In this document: piece after piece, positions 15,928 to 22,804 of the stretch
Position numbering within the stretch: position 1 is the stretch's first letter
Layout of the letters: each line of letters begins with the position of its first letter
Source: an uncultured Alphaproteobacteria bacterium
GTDB taxonomy: Bacteria > Pseudomonadota > Alphaproteobacteria > CAAHEQ01 > UBA3637
Length of the DNA stretch: 44,978 bases
Reading direction: 5' to 3'
Assembly (NCBI GenBank): GCA_947586835.1
Contig: CANPXT010000013.1
Span: 1 to 44,978 of the forward strand
The notes under the pieces: model-generated
What the model was told of the DNA's origin: nothing
Databases searched by the model: none
The model's input: the letters and a program-made list of their open reading frames with translations, nothing else
Program-made: the position numbers and the translations under genes

Positions 15928-16857
15928 TTACATTCCTTTTTTCTCAAATGATAAGATTAATTCGGTTAAGCTTTTATCTGCCTGCAAGTAAATTTCAGCT
16001 TCTCGAAAGAAATCGGGCATAGCCTCTTGCATTTGTGGCGGCAGTTGCTTTAATAACATTGTTGCCTTGATAATATTGTTGTGATAAAGCTCGTTTTGTG
16101 CTTTATATAAAATATCTTTGGGACGCGATGATTCCGGATTGAGTTTTCTGATTTCAATTAAATAAACCAATACCGATTTTAAGTAAGAAATCCAATGCGG
16201 ACTTTTTTCCTGATACATCATTACCAAAGCTTTACGCTTATTATTGACAAAAGCGGCTTTAACATTTTCCAACGCCGATACTTCATGACGGCAATACGGC
16301 GCCAACCCGTTCAAAACTTCGCGCATAATCGGGGTTTTATGTTGAACGGCAGCCAATGTTTGATAATCAGCCCGACATGATAAACCCGTTAAAAAATGCT
16401 CTTTAAAAATTAAAGCCTGTGCTATACCATACTCACGCTTTACTTCTGTCATCGAATCGGGAGGTAAACTCACTTCCGTACCGGCAGGCATTATTTCGGT
16501 TAGTGCCGGCATCATTTCTTTATCCGAAGCATTTTCTTCTTGAAGTGATATTTCGGAGGTCGATATTGATTTGACTTTCGGTGCCGGATCCGATAATTTC
16601 GGTTGAACGCTTGTTGCAACCGGCAATTTTTGTGCAGACACTTTTTTATTAAAAACAAGCGGGTTATATGTATGCATTTGTTGATTATTCAGTTTGTGAA
16701 TTAAAATACTGCCGCTGACCAACAATACCGACAGGATAATGATTAAAATTGATTTTAAGATTCGACGGCTCGATTTTTTTCGCGTCGGAATAACATCTCC
16801 GCTGTGATCACGATGATCGATTTCATCAATTTCTTCCATATACTTATGCGCGCCCAT
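15928..16857 (-). CDS. Mic60/mitofilin-like inner-membrane protein
   Basis: The 309-residue protein has a basic cytoplasmic N-terminus (with DEIDHRDHSGDVIP), one membrane segment (about 35-55), a low-complexity periplasmic linker, and a helical C-terminal domain with the mitofilin-like pattern GLAPYCRHEVSALENVKAAF followed by helices ending near FFREAEIYLQADKSLTELI. Alphaproteobacterial Mic60 shapes intracytoplasmic or envelope membranes and its gene typically sits beside hemY, as here. It lacks the long coiled coil of larger members. The ATG at 16855-16857 has AAGGAG 7 nt upstream; the frame extends to a TTG only 6 nt earlier. Family assignment rests on both C-terminus and context. Confidence 0.65.
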   Translation of the reverse strand: MGAHKYMEEIDEIDHRDHSGDVIPTRKKSSRRILKSILIIILSVLLVSGSILIHKLNNQQMHTYNPLVFNKKVSAQKLPVATSVQPKLSDPAPKVKSISTSEISLQEENASDKEMMPALTEIMPAGTEVSLPPDSMTEVKREYGIAQALIFKEHFLTGLSCRADYQTLAAVQHKTPIMREVLNGLAPYCRHEVSALENVKAAFVNNKRKALVMMYQEKSPHWISYLKSVLVYLIEIRKLNPESSRPKDILYKAQNELYHNNIIKATMLLKQLPPQMQEAMPDFFREAEIYLQADKSLTELILSFEKKGM

Positions 16858-16887
16858 TTTCAAACTCCTTTATTCAATCTTTAAAAT

Positions 16888-16916
16888 ATTATAAAAAGAT
16901 AGAACAGAAAAATCAA
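16888..16916 (-). promoter_or_regulatory. Promoter of the mic60-like/hemY operon
   Basis: On the minus strand TTGATT (16911-16916), a 17 nt spacer and a perfect TATAAT (16888-16893). Confidence 0.75.
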
Positions 16917-16969
16917 GTAAAATAAAACTTGAATGCAAAAAACAATATAAGCCTTTTCTGATTTTTAAT

Positions 16970-17434
16970 TTAATCTTCCGCCAGAGCCGGATTATCATCA
17001 TCGGCAACCATATTTAAATCATCTTCACGAGAAATTTTTTGGGGTGCGACAACATCTTCTTTCAGATCTTGATTCACACAACTTAATACCCAAATATCAT
17101 AAATCGGATGCTCCATTGCCGATAACGCCGGATTTGAAGAAAACATCCATCCGTTAAACACTTGTTTTTTCGGGTCTTCTTTCGTTTTCTCATAAACTTT
17201 TAAAAATGCGGCATTTTCCGGCATTTCTTCCTGCGGCTTGGCCAAACACCGTTCGGCAATAATGGTTAACGTACCGAATGTTAACGGATGATGAACCGTT
17301 GCCGTCATGGTGCTGACTCGTCCCGTAATTTTATCAACACCGCGTAAAACAAGCTGTTTTGTTGAGACATCGGCACTCCAAGCCGTACAACCGAACAACC
17401 CGATACAAAAAAACAGAATTAATTTTAATCGCAT
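16970..17434 (-). CDS. DUF2155 periplasmic protein
   Basis: A 154-residue exported protein with a signal peptide (about 1-20, ending SAD). The DUF2155 core is clear: LVLRGVDKITGRVST, PLTFGTLTIIAERCLAKP, PENAAFLKV, VFNGWMFSSNPALSAMEHPIYDIWVLSC. The two cysteines of that core (in AERCLAKP and WVLSC) may form a disulfide. The last 25 residues are acidic. The family is widespread in alphaproteobacteria and has no established function. It begins 6 nt after the mlaD-like gene, so it belongs to the same operon and probably acts in envelope lipid or membrane homeostasis; that is inference. Confidence 0.88.
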   Translation of the reverse strand: MRLKLILFFCIGLFGCTAWSADVSTKQLVLRGVDKITGRVSTMTATVHHPLTFGTLTIIAERCLAKPQEEMPENAAFLKVYEKTKEDPKKQVFNGWMFSSNPALSAMEHPIYDIWVLSCVNQDLKEDVVAPQKISREDDLNMVADDDNPALAED

Positions 17435-17440
17435 AACCGC

Positions 17441-17884
17441 CTACTTTGTTGACAGGAAAATAAACTCGGAAATACTTTCTTCAAGCGATTTATAATTTTG
17501 TGTTTGAGTAATTTTTTCGCCGTTTTTCAACATTGTTTGACTTTTTCCCGGTTCCAAGCGTACATATTTTCCGCCCATAACACCGACATCGGCAATGGCA
17601 GCCACCGTATCAATCGGCAATCGAACACGATTATCAATTCCGAGTGTAACATCGGCCGTGTACGTTTCCTGATTGAGTCTGGTCGCCAAAACAGACCCGA
17701 CTTTAATGCCGGAAATACGCACATCGGATCCGACTTCCAACCCGCCGATTTTCATAAAATTTGCCGTGACGGTATAGCCCTCAATTTTTTTGGTATCCAC
17801 ACGCGAAGCGGCAAAAAACAAAAACACACCCGTGAAAATCAAAACAAAAAAACCTAAAATCGTTTCAATCGGATTTCTTTTCAT
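17441..17884 (-). CDS. mlaD: MlaD/MCE-domain lipid transport protein, second of a tandem pair
   Basis: MlaD forms a periplasmic hexameric ring that binds phospholipids for the MlaFEDB ABC transporter, which maintains outer-membrane lipid asymmetry. The 147-residue protein has one membrane segment (about 8-25) and one MCE domain with GLEVGSDVRISGIKVGSV, ADVGVMGGKYVRLEPG. Length is usual for MlaD. It overlaps the upstream mlaD-like gene by 4 nt (ATGA), so the two are translationally coupled. The ATPase and permease genes (mlaF, mlaE) are not in the window. Confidence 0.92.
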   Translation of the reverse strand: MKRNPIETILGFFVLIFTGVFLFFAASRVDTKKIEGYTVTANFMKIGGLEVGSDVRISGIKVGSVLATRLNQETYTADVTLGIDNRVRLPIDTVAAIADVGVMGGKYVRLEPGKSQTMLKNGEKITQTQNYKSLEESISEFIFLSTK

Positions 17885-18399
17885 TCACTAATTCCTTTCG
17901 TATTTGTTTCCTCTGTCGGCGTGGCCGTATCATCAGGCGTTTCTTTCTTCTTTTCACGCATATATGCATTAATTTTATCCATTAATTCCGTTAAAATCAT
18001 GGCATCTTGCGTATATGCAATTTCATCGCCCGATTCCAACAAATCTTCACTGCCACCCGGCGTAATTTCCAAATATTTTGCTCCCAATAGCCCGTCTGTT
18101 TCAATAACGGCAGACGAATCATCCGATAGTTTTAACGGCATATCAAATCCGATTTTCACACGCACCTGATAACCGTTCGCTAACGTTTGTTCCAACACAC
18201 GCCCGATGCGAATCCCCGATACCCGCACATCGGCTCCCGTCATTAGCCCGTCTGTTTTTGAAAAGGGTGCATAAAGCACAAACCCTTCTCTGTCGGTTTC
18301 CATGGCTGCCCGCGAATGCAAAAAAAACAACGCACAGGCCAACAGACACACCAAAATCGTGCCGGCAATGATTTCTTTATTTTCCGTACTGATTTTCAT
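17881..18399 (-). CDS. MlaD/MCE-domain lipid transport protein, first of a tandem pair
   Basis: A 172-residue MCE protein with one membrane segment (about 10-27) and the motifs GLMTGADVRVSGIRIGRV and DGLLGAKYLEITPGG. A hydrophilic tail of about 35 residues (KKKETPDDTATPTEE) follows the domain and is not shared with its neighbour. The two proteins are about as different from each other as separate family members, so the duplication is old. They could form a mixed ring or two rings. A promoter lies immediately upstream, and AAAGGAAAAAC precedes the ATG. Confidence 0.9.
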   Translation of the reverse strand: MKISTENKEIIAGTILVCLLACALFFLHSRAAMETDREGFVLYAPFSKTDGLMTGADVRVSGIRIGRVLEQTLANGYQVRVKIGFDMPLKLSDDSSAVIETDGLLGAKYLEITPGGSEDLLESGDEIAYTQDAMILTELMDKINAYMREKKKETPDDTATPTEETNTKGISE

Positions 18400-18420
18400 C
18401 TTGTTTTTCCTTTTTGCTTT

Positions 18421-18449
18421 ATTTGACTAAAATTAACGGCATTTGTCAA
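18421..18449 (-). promoter_or_regulatory. Promoter of the mlaD-mlaD-DUF2155 operon
   Basis: On the minus strand TTGACA (18444-18449), a 17 nt spacer and TCAAAT (18421-18426). Confidence 0.65.
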
Positions 18450-18480
18450 GAACATTTTTTGCTTTTTTTGACAGAATAGT

Positions 18481-18509
18481 TTGACGAATTAAATATTTTA
18501 CACTAAAAT
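18481..18509 (+). promoter_or_regulatory. Promoter of the BepA-like gene, predicting a leaderless mRNA
   Basis: TTGACG (18481-18486), a 17 nt spacer and TAAAAT (18504-18509). The -10 ends 7 nt before the A of the ATG at 18516, so transcription should begin on the start codon. No ribosome binding site is present. Confidence 0.65.
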
Positions 18510-18515
18510 AAAAGC

Positions 18516-19820
18516 ATGAAAAATTTTTTAAGAAGTGTTATTCTTTTATTTTTATGTTTTACCTCGGTTTCGGCGCAGGCAATTTCCGTTATACGCGATA
18601 CGGAAGCAGAAGCCGTTATGCTTTCCTATTTACGCAATATTTTTAAATCGGCCGGATTAAATCCGCAAAACGCACAAATTGTTTTGGTAAACGATCCTTC
18701 CGTCAATGCATTTGTAGCCGGCGGACAAACGGTATTTGTTCACACGGGATTACTCACTCAAGCGCAATCGGTTGACGACGTGATTTTTGTCTTATCGCAT
18801 GAAACCGGGCATATTGTCGGCGGTCACATTACACGCGGACAAGGCGTTTTAAATCAAGCACAGGGAGCAGCGCTTATTTCCACCATTTTAGGCGGATTGG
18901 TTGCCGTTGCCGGGCGACCCGATGCCGGCATTGCCGTGATGATGGGCGGATCTACTTCGGCTGCCGGATTATTTACCTCCTATCGACAAGGAGAAGAAAG
19001 CTCTGCCGATCGAACGGCAGTCGATATTATGAAACGTCTTAATTATTCGATGATCGGGTTTGAAAATACCATGAAAACCATTCAGGCACAAGAACGCCTG
19101 TATGCAACCGATGATTTTTCTTATTTGCGCACACACCCCTTAACCAAAGACAGGATAAACGCATTGGAACGCTTTGTCAAAACAGCAAAACCTGCTCGGA
19201 AAGACATTCGCTTTGATCTGATTAAAGCAAAACTCATCGGCTTTTTATATGAACCGCGGCAAACATTCGCCATTTATCAAAATCGTAACGACTTAGCGGC
19301 CCAATATGCCAAAGCCATTGCGCTTTATCGAAACAGACAGTTTGACGCTGCACAAAAAATGCTGGATTCGCTGATTGCCCAAAAAAGTGATTATCCTTAT
19401 TTTTATGAATTAAAAGCTCAATTTTATTTAGAAACGGGACAAATCGATAAAGCCGTGACTTATTATCATAAAGCCTTATCGCTCATGCCGAATGCTCCGT
19501 TAATGCGCTTATCATTAGCCCAAGCCTTAATGGAAAAACCCTCACCCGATTCGGCAAAAGAAGCCGTAACACATTTAAAATACACATTGGCACGCGAAAA
19601 TGATACTCCTTTTGCCTGGCAACTTCTGGCAACGGCTTACGAGCAAACGGGCAATCAAAAGGAAATTCCTTATGCCATGGCAGAATATTATCGCACCATC
19701 GGAGATATAAAAGCAGCCAAACGACAAGCAAAAAAAGCGTTGGAAACTCTTCCGAAAGGCACCCCGTCTTATATTCACGCCCAAGATATTTTAGATTTAC
19801 CGGAAGAAAAAACGCACTGA
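18516..19820 (+). CDS. bepA: BepA-like periplasmic M48 metalloprotease with TPR domain
   Basis: The 434-residue protein has a signal peptide cleaved near SAQA (about residue 22), an M48 zinc protease domain with HETGH (H95, E96, H99) and the third ligand in ESSAD (E161), and TPR helices from about 260 to 425. This matches BepA/YfgC, which assists or degrades outer-membrane proteins during BAM-dependent assembly. The active-site residues are intact. It is divergent from the mlaD operon and convergent with the HIT gene. The ATG has no ribosome binding site but coincides with the predicted transcription start. Confidence 0.92.
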   Translation: MKNFLRSVILLFLCFTSVSAQAISVIRDTEAEAVMLSYLRNIFKSAGLNPQNAQIVLVNDPSVNAFVAGGQTVFVHTGLLTQAQSVDDVIFVLSHETGHIVGGHITRGQGVLNQAQGAALISTILGGLVAVAGRPDAGIAVMMGGSTSAAGLFTSYRQGEESSADRTAVDIMKRLNYSMIGFENTMKTIQAQERLYATDDFSYLRTHPLTKDRINALERFVKTAKPARKDIRFDLIKAKLIGFLYEPRQTFAIYQNRNDLAAQYAKAIALYRNRQFDAAQKMLDSLIAQKSDYPYFYELKAQFYLETGQIDKAVTYYHKALSLMPNAPLMRLSLAQALMEKPSPDSAKEAVTHLKYTLARENDTPFAWQLLATAYEQTGNQKEIPYAMAEYYRTIGDIKAAKRQAKKALETLPKGTPSYIHAQDILDLPEEKTH

Positions 19821-19874
19821 ACTTTTACATATTGGATACAATTAAAAACAAGAAAAAAAATACCTTTATTAAAA

Positions 19875-20285
19875 TTATATTCCATCCATAAAAGTAATTC
19901 CATGTAAGACTTCTTCTTTATTAAAATTCTTTTTAGGTAATTGAGGCCATGCATTTATGTTATCATCTTTAAATCTTGGAAAAAGGTGTAAATGAAAGTG
20001 TTGAACAGATTGCCCTGCATCTTTTCCACTGGCATGTAATATATTCACTCCCGTTGCTCCTAGCTTCGTTCGAAAGCCTATGGAAAGTTTCTTTGCAATA
20101 CGCATAATATCTTGCAGATCTGCATTATGAATATCAAAAATATCATTAAAGTGTTTTTTAGGTAGAATCAGCGTATGACCATAAACTTCCATATCTTTTG
20201 GGATAATACATAATACTTTGGCATCTTCATAAACAATCAGGCTTGGAATTTCTTTATTAATTATTTTACAAAAAACACAATCCAT
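19875..20285 (-). CDS. HIT family nucleotide hydrolase
   Basis: A 136-residue histidine-triad protein with CVFCKIINKEIPS at the N-terminus and the triad QHFHLHLFP near the C-terminus; such proteins hydrolyse nucleoside phosphoramidates or related AMP derivatives. The ATG at 20283-20285 has AAGGA 6 nt upstream and lies 1 nt after the preceding stop codon, so the gene is coupled to the HAD phosphatase gene upstream. A longer frame by five codons starts inside that gene and is less likely. The physiological substrate is unknown, as for most of the family. Confidence 0.93.
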   Translation of the reverse strand: MDCVFCKIINKEIPSLIVYEDAKVLCIIPKDMEVYGHTLILPKKHFNDIFDIHNADLQDIMRIAKKLSIGFRTKLGATGVNILHASGKDAGQSVQHFHLHLFPRFKDDNINAWPQLPKKNFNKEEVLHGITFMDGI

Positions 20286-20286
20286 C

Positions 20287-20934
20287 TTATTTCCTTTCAT
20301 GGTTAAAGATTTTTATATTATCAAAGGCAATTTTTTGCAAAACACTTAAAACTTCCCCTAAATCGACGCAGTTATAATCATACGGCAAATCGGATTCGGA
20401 TCGATGCACCAAAATGGCCGTTGCACCGATGTTTCGCGCCAATTCCATATCAGATTGTCCGTCACCGATGAGTATGATTTCATCGGGACAAAATTGTTGT
20501 AAAATCGGCTGAATAAAAAGCGGATCGGGCTTACCCAAAAAATCTTTTGTTCCTAAAATGGCGGCAAAATAAGAACTTAACTTATGACGTGCCACTTCTT
20601 TAATCAGCGACTCGTGATTTTTGTTACTTACCAATACCTGCGGAATATGTTTTTCTTGAACGGCTTTTAAAACGGCTGTTGTTTTTTCAAACGGACAAAC
20701 CAATTCCAAATAATCCTGATACTTTGAAACATAATAATCAATTGCCGATACCATTTGAGCGCCAAAACGATTCTGCCAAAAAGCCCCGCGATGATGTGTC
20801 ATAACATTCACGACTTCTTCCTCGGTTACGGGTTGCTGACCGAAAAAAGCGGCAACATCCTGCAATCCCGCCATTACCGCCGGTTTGGTATTCATTAACG
20901 TGTTATCCCAATCCCAAATAATCAACACTCGCAT
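20287..20934 (-). CDS. HAD family hydrolase (phosphoglycolate phosphatase-like)
   Basis: A 215-residue haloacid dehalogenase-type phosphatase. Motif I is DWDNTL (residues 8-13, nucleophile D8), motif II LVSNKNH, motif III KPDPLFI and motif IV IGDGQSDME. A helical cap lies between motifs I and II, as in phosphoglycolate phosphatase and beta-phosphoglucomutase relatives. DWDNT replaces the more common DxDGT, a variant seen in many HAD proteins. A GGAGAAGAAG ribosome binding site precedes the ATG. Substrate not assignable from sequence. Confidence 0.9.
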   Translation of the reverse strand: MRVLIIWDWDNTLMNTKPAVMAGLQDVAAFFGQQPVTEEEVVNVMTHHRGAFWQNRFGAQMVSAIDYYVSKYQDYLELVCPFEKTTAVLKAVQEKHIPQVLVSNKNHESLIKEVARHKLSSYFAAILGTKDFLGKPDPLFIQPILQQFCPDEIILIGDGQSDMELARNIGATAILVHRSESDLPYDYNCVDLGEVLSVLQKIAFDNIKIFNHERK

Positions 20935-20997
20935 CTTCTTCTCCGACAGATACCGTTTTTATTTTCAAAATAAAATTCGTCAATCGAAATAAAACCT

Positions 20998-21648
20998 TTA
21001 TTCCGTTCTTTGACGCTCATACATTTTACGCCGAATTGCTTCGGTTATTTGTAACACACGTTTTTGTTCGGCAGCGGAAAAAATCTTTGTAAAAAATAAA
21101 TCCTTAATCGGTTGAAACGCAGGTTCCGTTTGAAGCAGCAAAAACAAACCGCTTTTTTCCGTTAAATTATGCTTACGGGCCGATTGTGACAAATGAATGT
21201 CATCAATTTGTTTTAATTCAAAAATTTGTTGTTTTCCCTTATATAATTTACAATTATCAATAAATTTTTGCTCCATGGCCATAAACAATCTGTCTTCATC
21301 ATAGGGTTCACCCGACTTTTCCCAGAATTGAATTTTTTCAGCACGGGACATATCTTTCGTATGAAAGAAAATTTGTAAAGTATAAACTTCAAACGTATTT
21401 TTATGAGAAGCCGGTAATAAAAAATCTATGGTATCCACATAGCGGTTCATATAACCCTGTTCCGCATCATTAATGTTCGCTTTCAAAATATAACATGTGC
21501 GCCCGTTTGAGGTCTCATGACTGGATAACAAACCTTTTTCTCGTGCAAAAACAGATGATACCGCACTGACTTGACTTAACCGTCGAATCACTTTTTGAAT
21601 ATTTGTCATATTCTTTAAATTAAAAATAAACTCTTCTGCCTGTTTCAT
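20998..21648 (-). CDS. Conserved-looking cytoplasmic protein of unknown function
   Basis: Not recognised. The 216-residue protein has no signal peptide or membrane segment and is rich in charged residues, alternating predicted strands (EVYTLQIFFHT) and helices (AEQKRVLQITEAIRRKM). An AAAGGA ribosome binding site sits before the ATG. It is on the same strand as the HAD and HIT genes, 63 nt upstream of the HAD gene, so it may lead that operon. Codon use looks like its neighbours and gives no sign of recent transfer. Confidence 0.7.
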   Translation of the reverse strand: MKQAEEFIFNLKNMTNIQKVIRRLSQVSAVSSVFAREKGLLSSHETSNGRTCYILKANINDAEQGYMNRYVDTIDFLLPASHKNTFEVYTLQIFFHTKDMSRAEKIQFWEKSGEPYDEDRLFMAMEQKFIDNCKLYKGKQQIFELKQIDDIHLSQSARKHNLTEKSGLFLLLQTEPAFQPIKDLFFTKIFSAAEQKRVLQITEAIRRKMYERQRTE

Positions 21649-21780
21649 TAAAAAAATCCTTTATTTATAAAAATGTATTCATTTTAAAAAATGATTTATG
21701 TTAAACCGAATAAAGTATGCAAAAGAGGTGAATTTGCTTATAGCCTTCACCCCTTTTGTTGAAATTGTTTTTTTAAAACA

Positions 21781-22416
21781 CTATTTTGTCACGCACTGCG
21801 GACACGGATCATTGGGATCCGGGCACGGACAAACAACTTTGGGTTCTGCCGGTTTTTGTTCTTCCTGATATGTCTCCCACCACGTTTTTTCCGGTAACGG
21901 TTGAGGCATCGGAACAACTTCAAGCGGTTTTTCAACAACAGTTTCTTTTTGTTCAATCACCTGCGGTTGTTCGACAACAAACTGTTGTTGCGGTTGAACT
22001 TGACATGTCGGGCACGGCATTGTCATTTCATACACATCTTGTGTTTGATACAAACACGGGGTAACCGAATCAGCCGTACAAGCAACGGAGGCTACACCGC
22101 TAACCGTACCGTTACCGTTGACACCGTTACCGCTGCCCGTATTGTTACTGACAACTGCCCCGCTACTGACGACCGCTACCGGCTGTCCCTTACAATCTTG
22201 AGAAGTCGTAAACGTTTTGGGCTTGTTGTTTTTGTACGTTGACAACAAGCAGCGACGATAGGCCTCATGATCGTTTGCGAATTGGCAACCGATTTCTGCC
22301 CGCACTTCTGCCCGATTTTCAGCTCTTTTCTCTGCTGCCGCGTCCAAATCGGGATCATAGCTCGAACACGCCGACAACATTGTTAATGCAACACCTAAAC
22401 AAAGTAACTTTTTCAT
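21781..22416 (-). CDS. Cysteine-rich lipoprotein
   Basis: A 211-residue lipoprotein. The lipobox LSAC places the lipidated cysteine at about residue 17. A charged helix (AAAEKRAENRAEVRAEIG) is followed by a glycine/asparagine-rich stretch, a glutamine/proline-rich stretch, and cysteine clusters: CLYQ, MPCPTCQ, and at the end CPCPDPNDPCPQC. The clusters could bind metal or form disulfides in the periplasm. It has its own promoter and an AAAGGAG site. A second, shorter lipoprotein with similar cysteine clusters is encoded at 42789-43079. Function unknown. Confidence 0.85.
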   Translation of the reverse strand: MKKLLCLGVALTMLSACSSYDPDLDAAAEKRAENRAEVRAEIGCQFANDHEAYRRCLLSTYKNNKPKTFTTSQDCKGQPVAVVSSGAVVSNNTGSGNGVNGNGTVSGVASVACTADSVTPCLYQTQDVYEMTMPCPTCQVQPQQQFVVEQPQVIEQKETVVEKPLEVVPMPQPLPEKTWWETYQEEQKPAEPKVVCPCPDPNDPCPQCVTK

Positions 22417-22450
22417 ACAACTTCTCCTTTAAAAGTTTACCCTTTTAAAT

Positions 22451-22479
22451 GTTATACGTCCTTTTTTTACAAAAATCAA
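22451..22479 (-). promoter_or_regulatory. Promoter of the cysteine-rich lipoprotein
   Basis: On the minus strand TTGATT (22474-22479), a 17 nt spacer and TATAAC (22451-22456). Confidence 0.6.
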
Positions 22480-22729
22480 TTTTTTTTTTCATCTTTTTTA
22501 ATTTTTTCTTAAAAATGTGAAAACAATAAAGTCAAAAAACTAATTTTTAACTTATTTTTCAAAATATTAAAAAAAAAATAAAAAAAATGTCTTTTTTTTG
22601 ACAAATAACGTTTTTTAAGTTTTTTTATCGACGGGAATTTAAAAAACAAAACTTTACCGACATTACGCTTTACTTTATTGTTATTTTTTTATCAACAAGT
22701 ATAAAATTTTTCTTTTCGCAACTTTTTTG
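22480..22729. other. Extremely AT-rich intergenic stretch
   Basis: About 250 nt consisting mostly of runs of A and T between divergently transcribed genes. I see no gene, RNA or clear hairpin in it. It may be curved DNA that affects the two flanking promoters, or merely unconstrained spacer. Confidence 0.5.
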
Positions 22730-22758
22730 TTGACAAAGCTTGAAAAAAGGATTACACT
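22730..22758 (+). promoter_or_regulatory. Promoter of the large ankyrin gene
   Basis: A perfect TTGACA (22730-22735), a 17 nt spacer and TACACT (22753-22758). It lies inside the longest open frame of the ankyrin gene and so rules out the upstream TTG at 22727 as the start. Confidence 0.8.
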
Positions 22759-22804
22759 TTACTTATTATTTAAATATTTCAGTAAATTTTTTAAGAGGCG
22801 CCTT

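Noticed and set aside
22480-22729. AT-rich stretch as a replication origin
   Set aside because: No DnaA-box cluster was seen and neighbouring genes are not origin-associated.
22727-22804. Upstream TTG start for the large ankyrin gene
   Set aside because: It lies within the promoter (-35 at 22730), so it would not be transcribed; the ATG at 22805 has a proper ribosome binding site.
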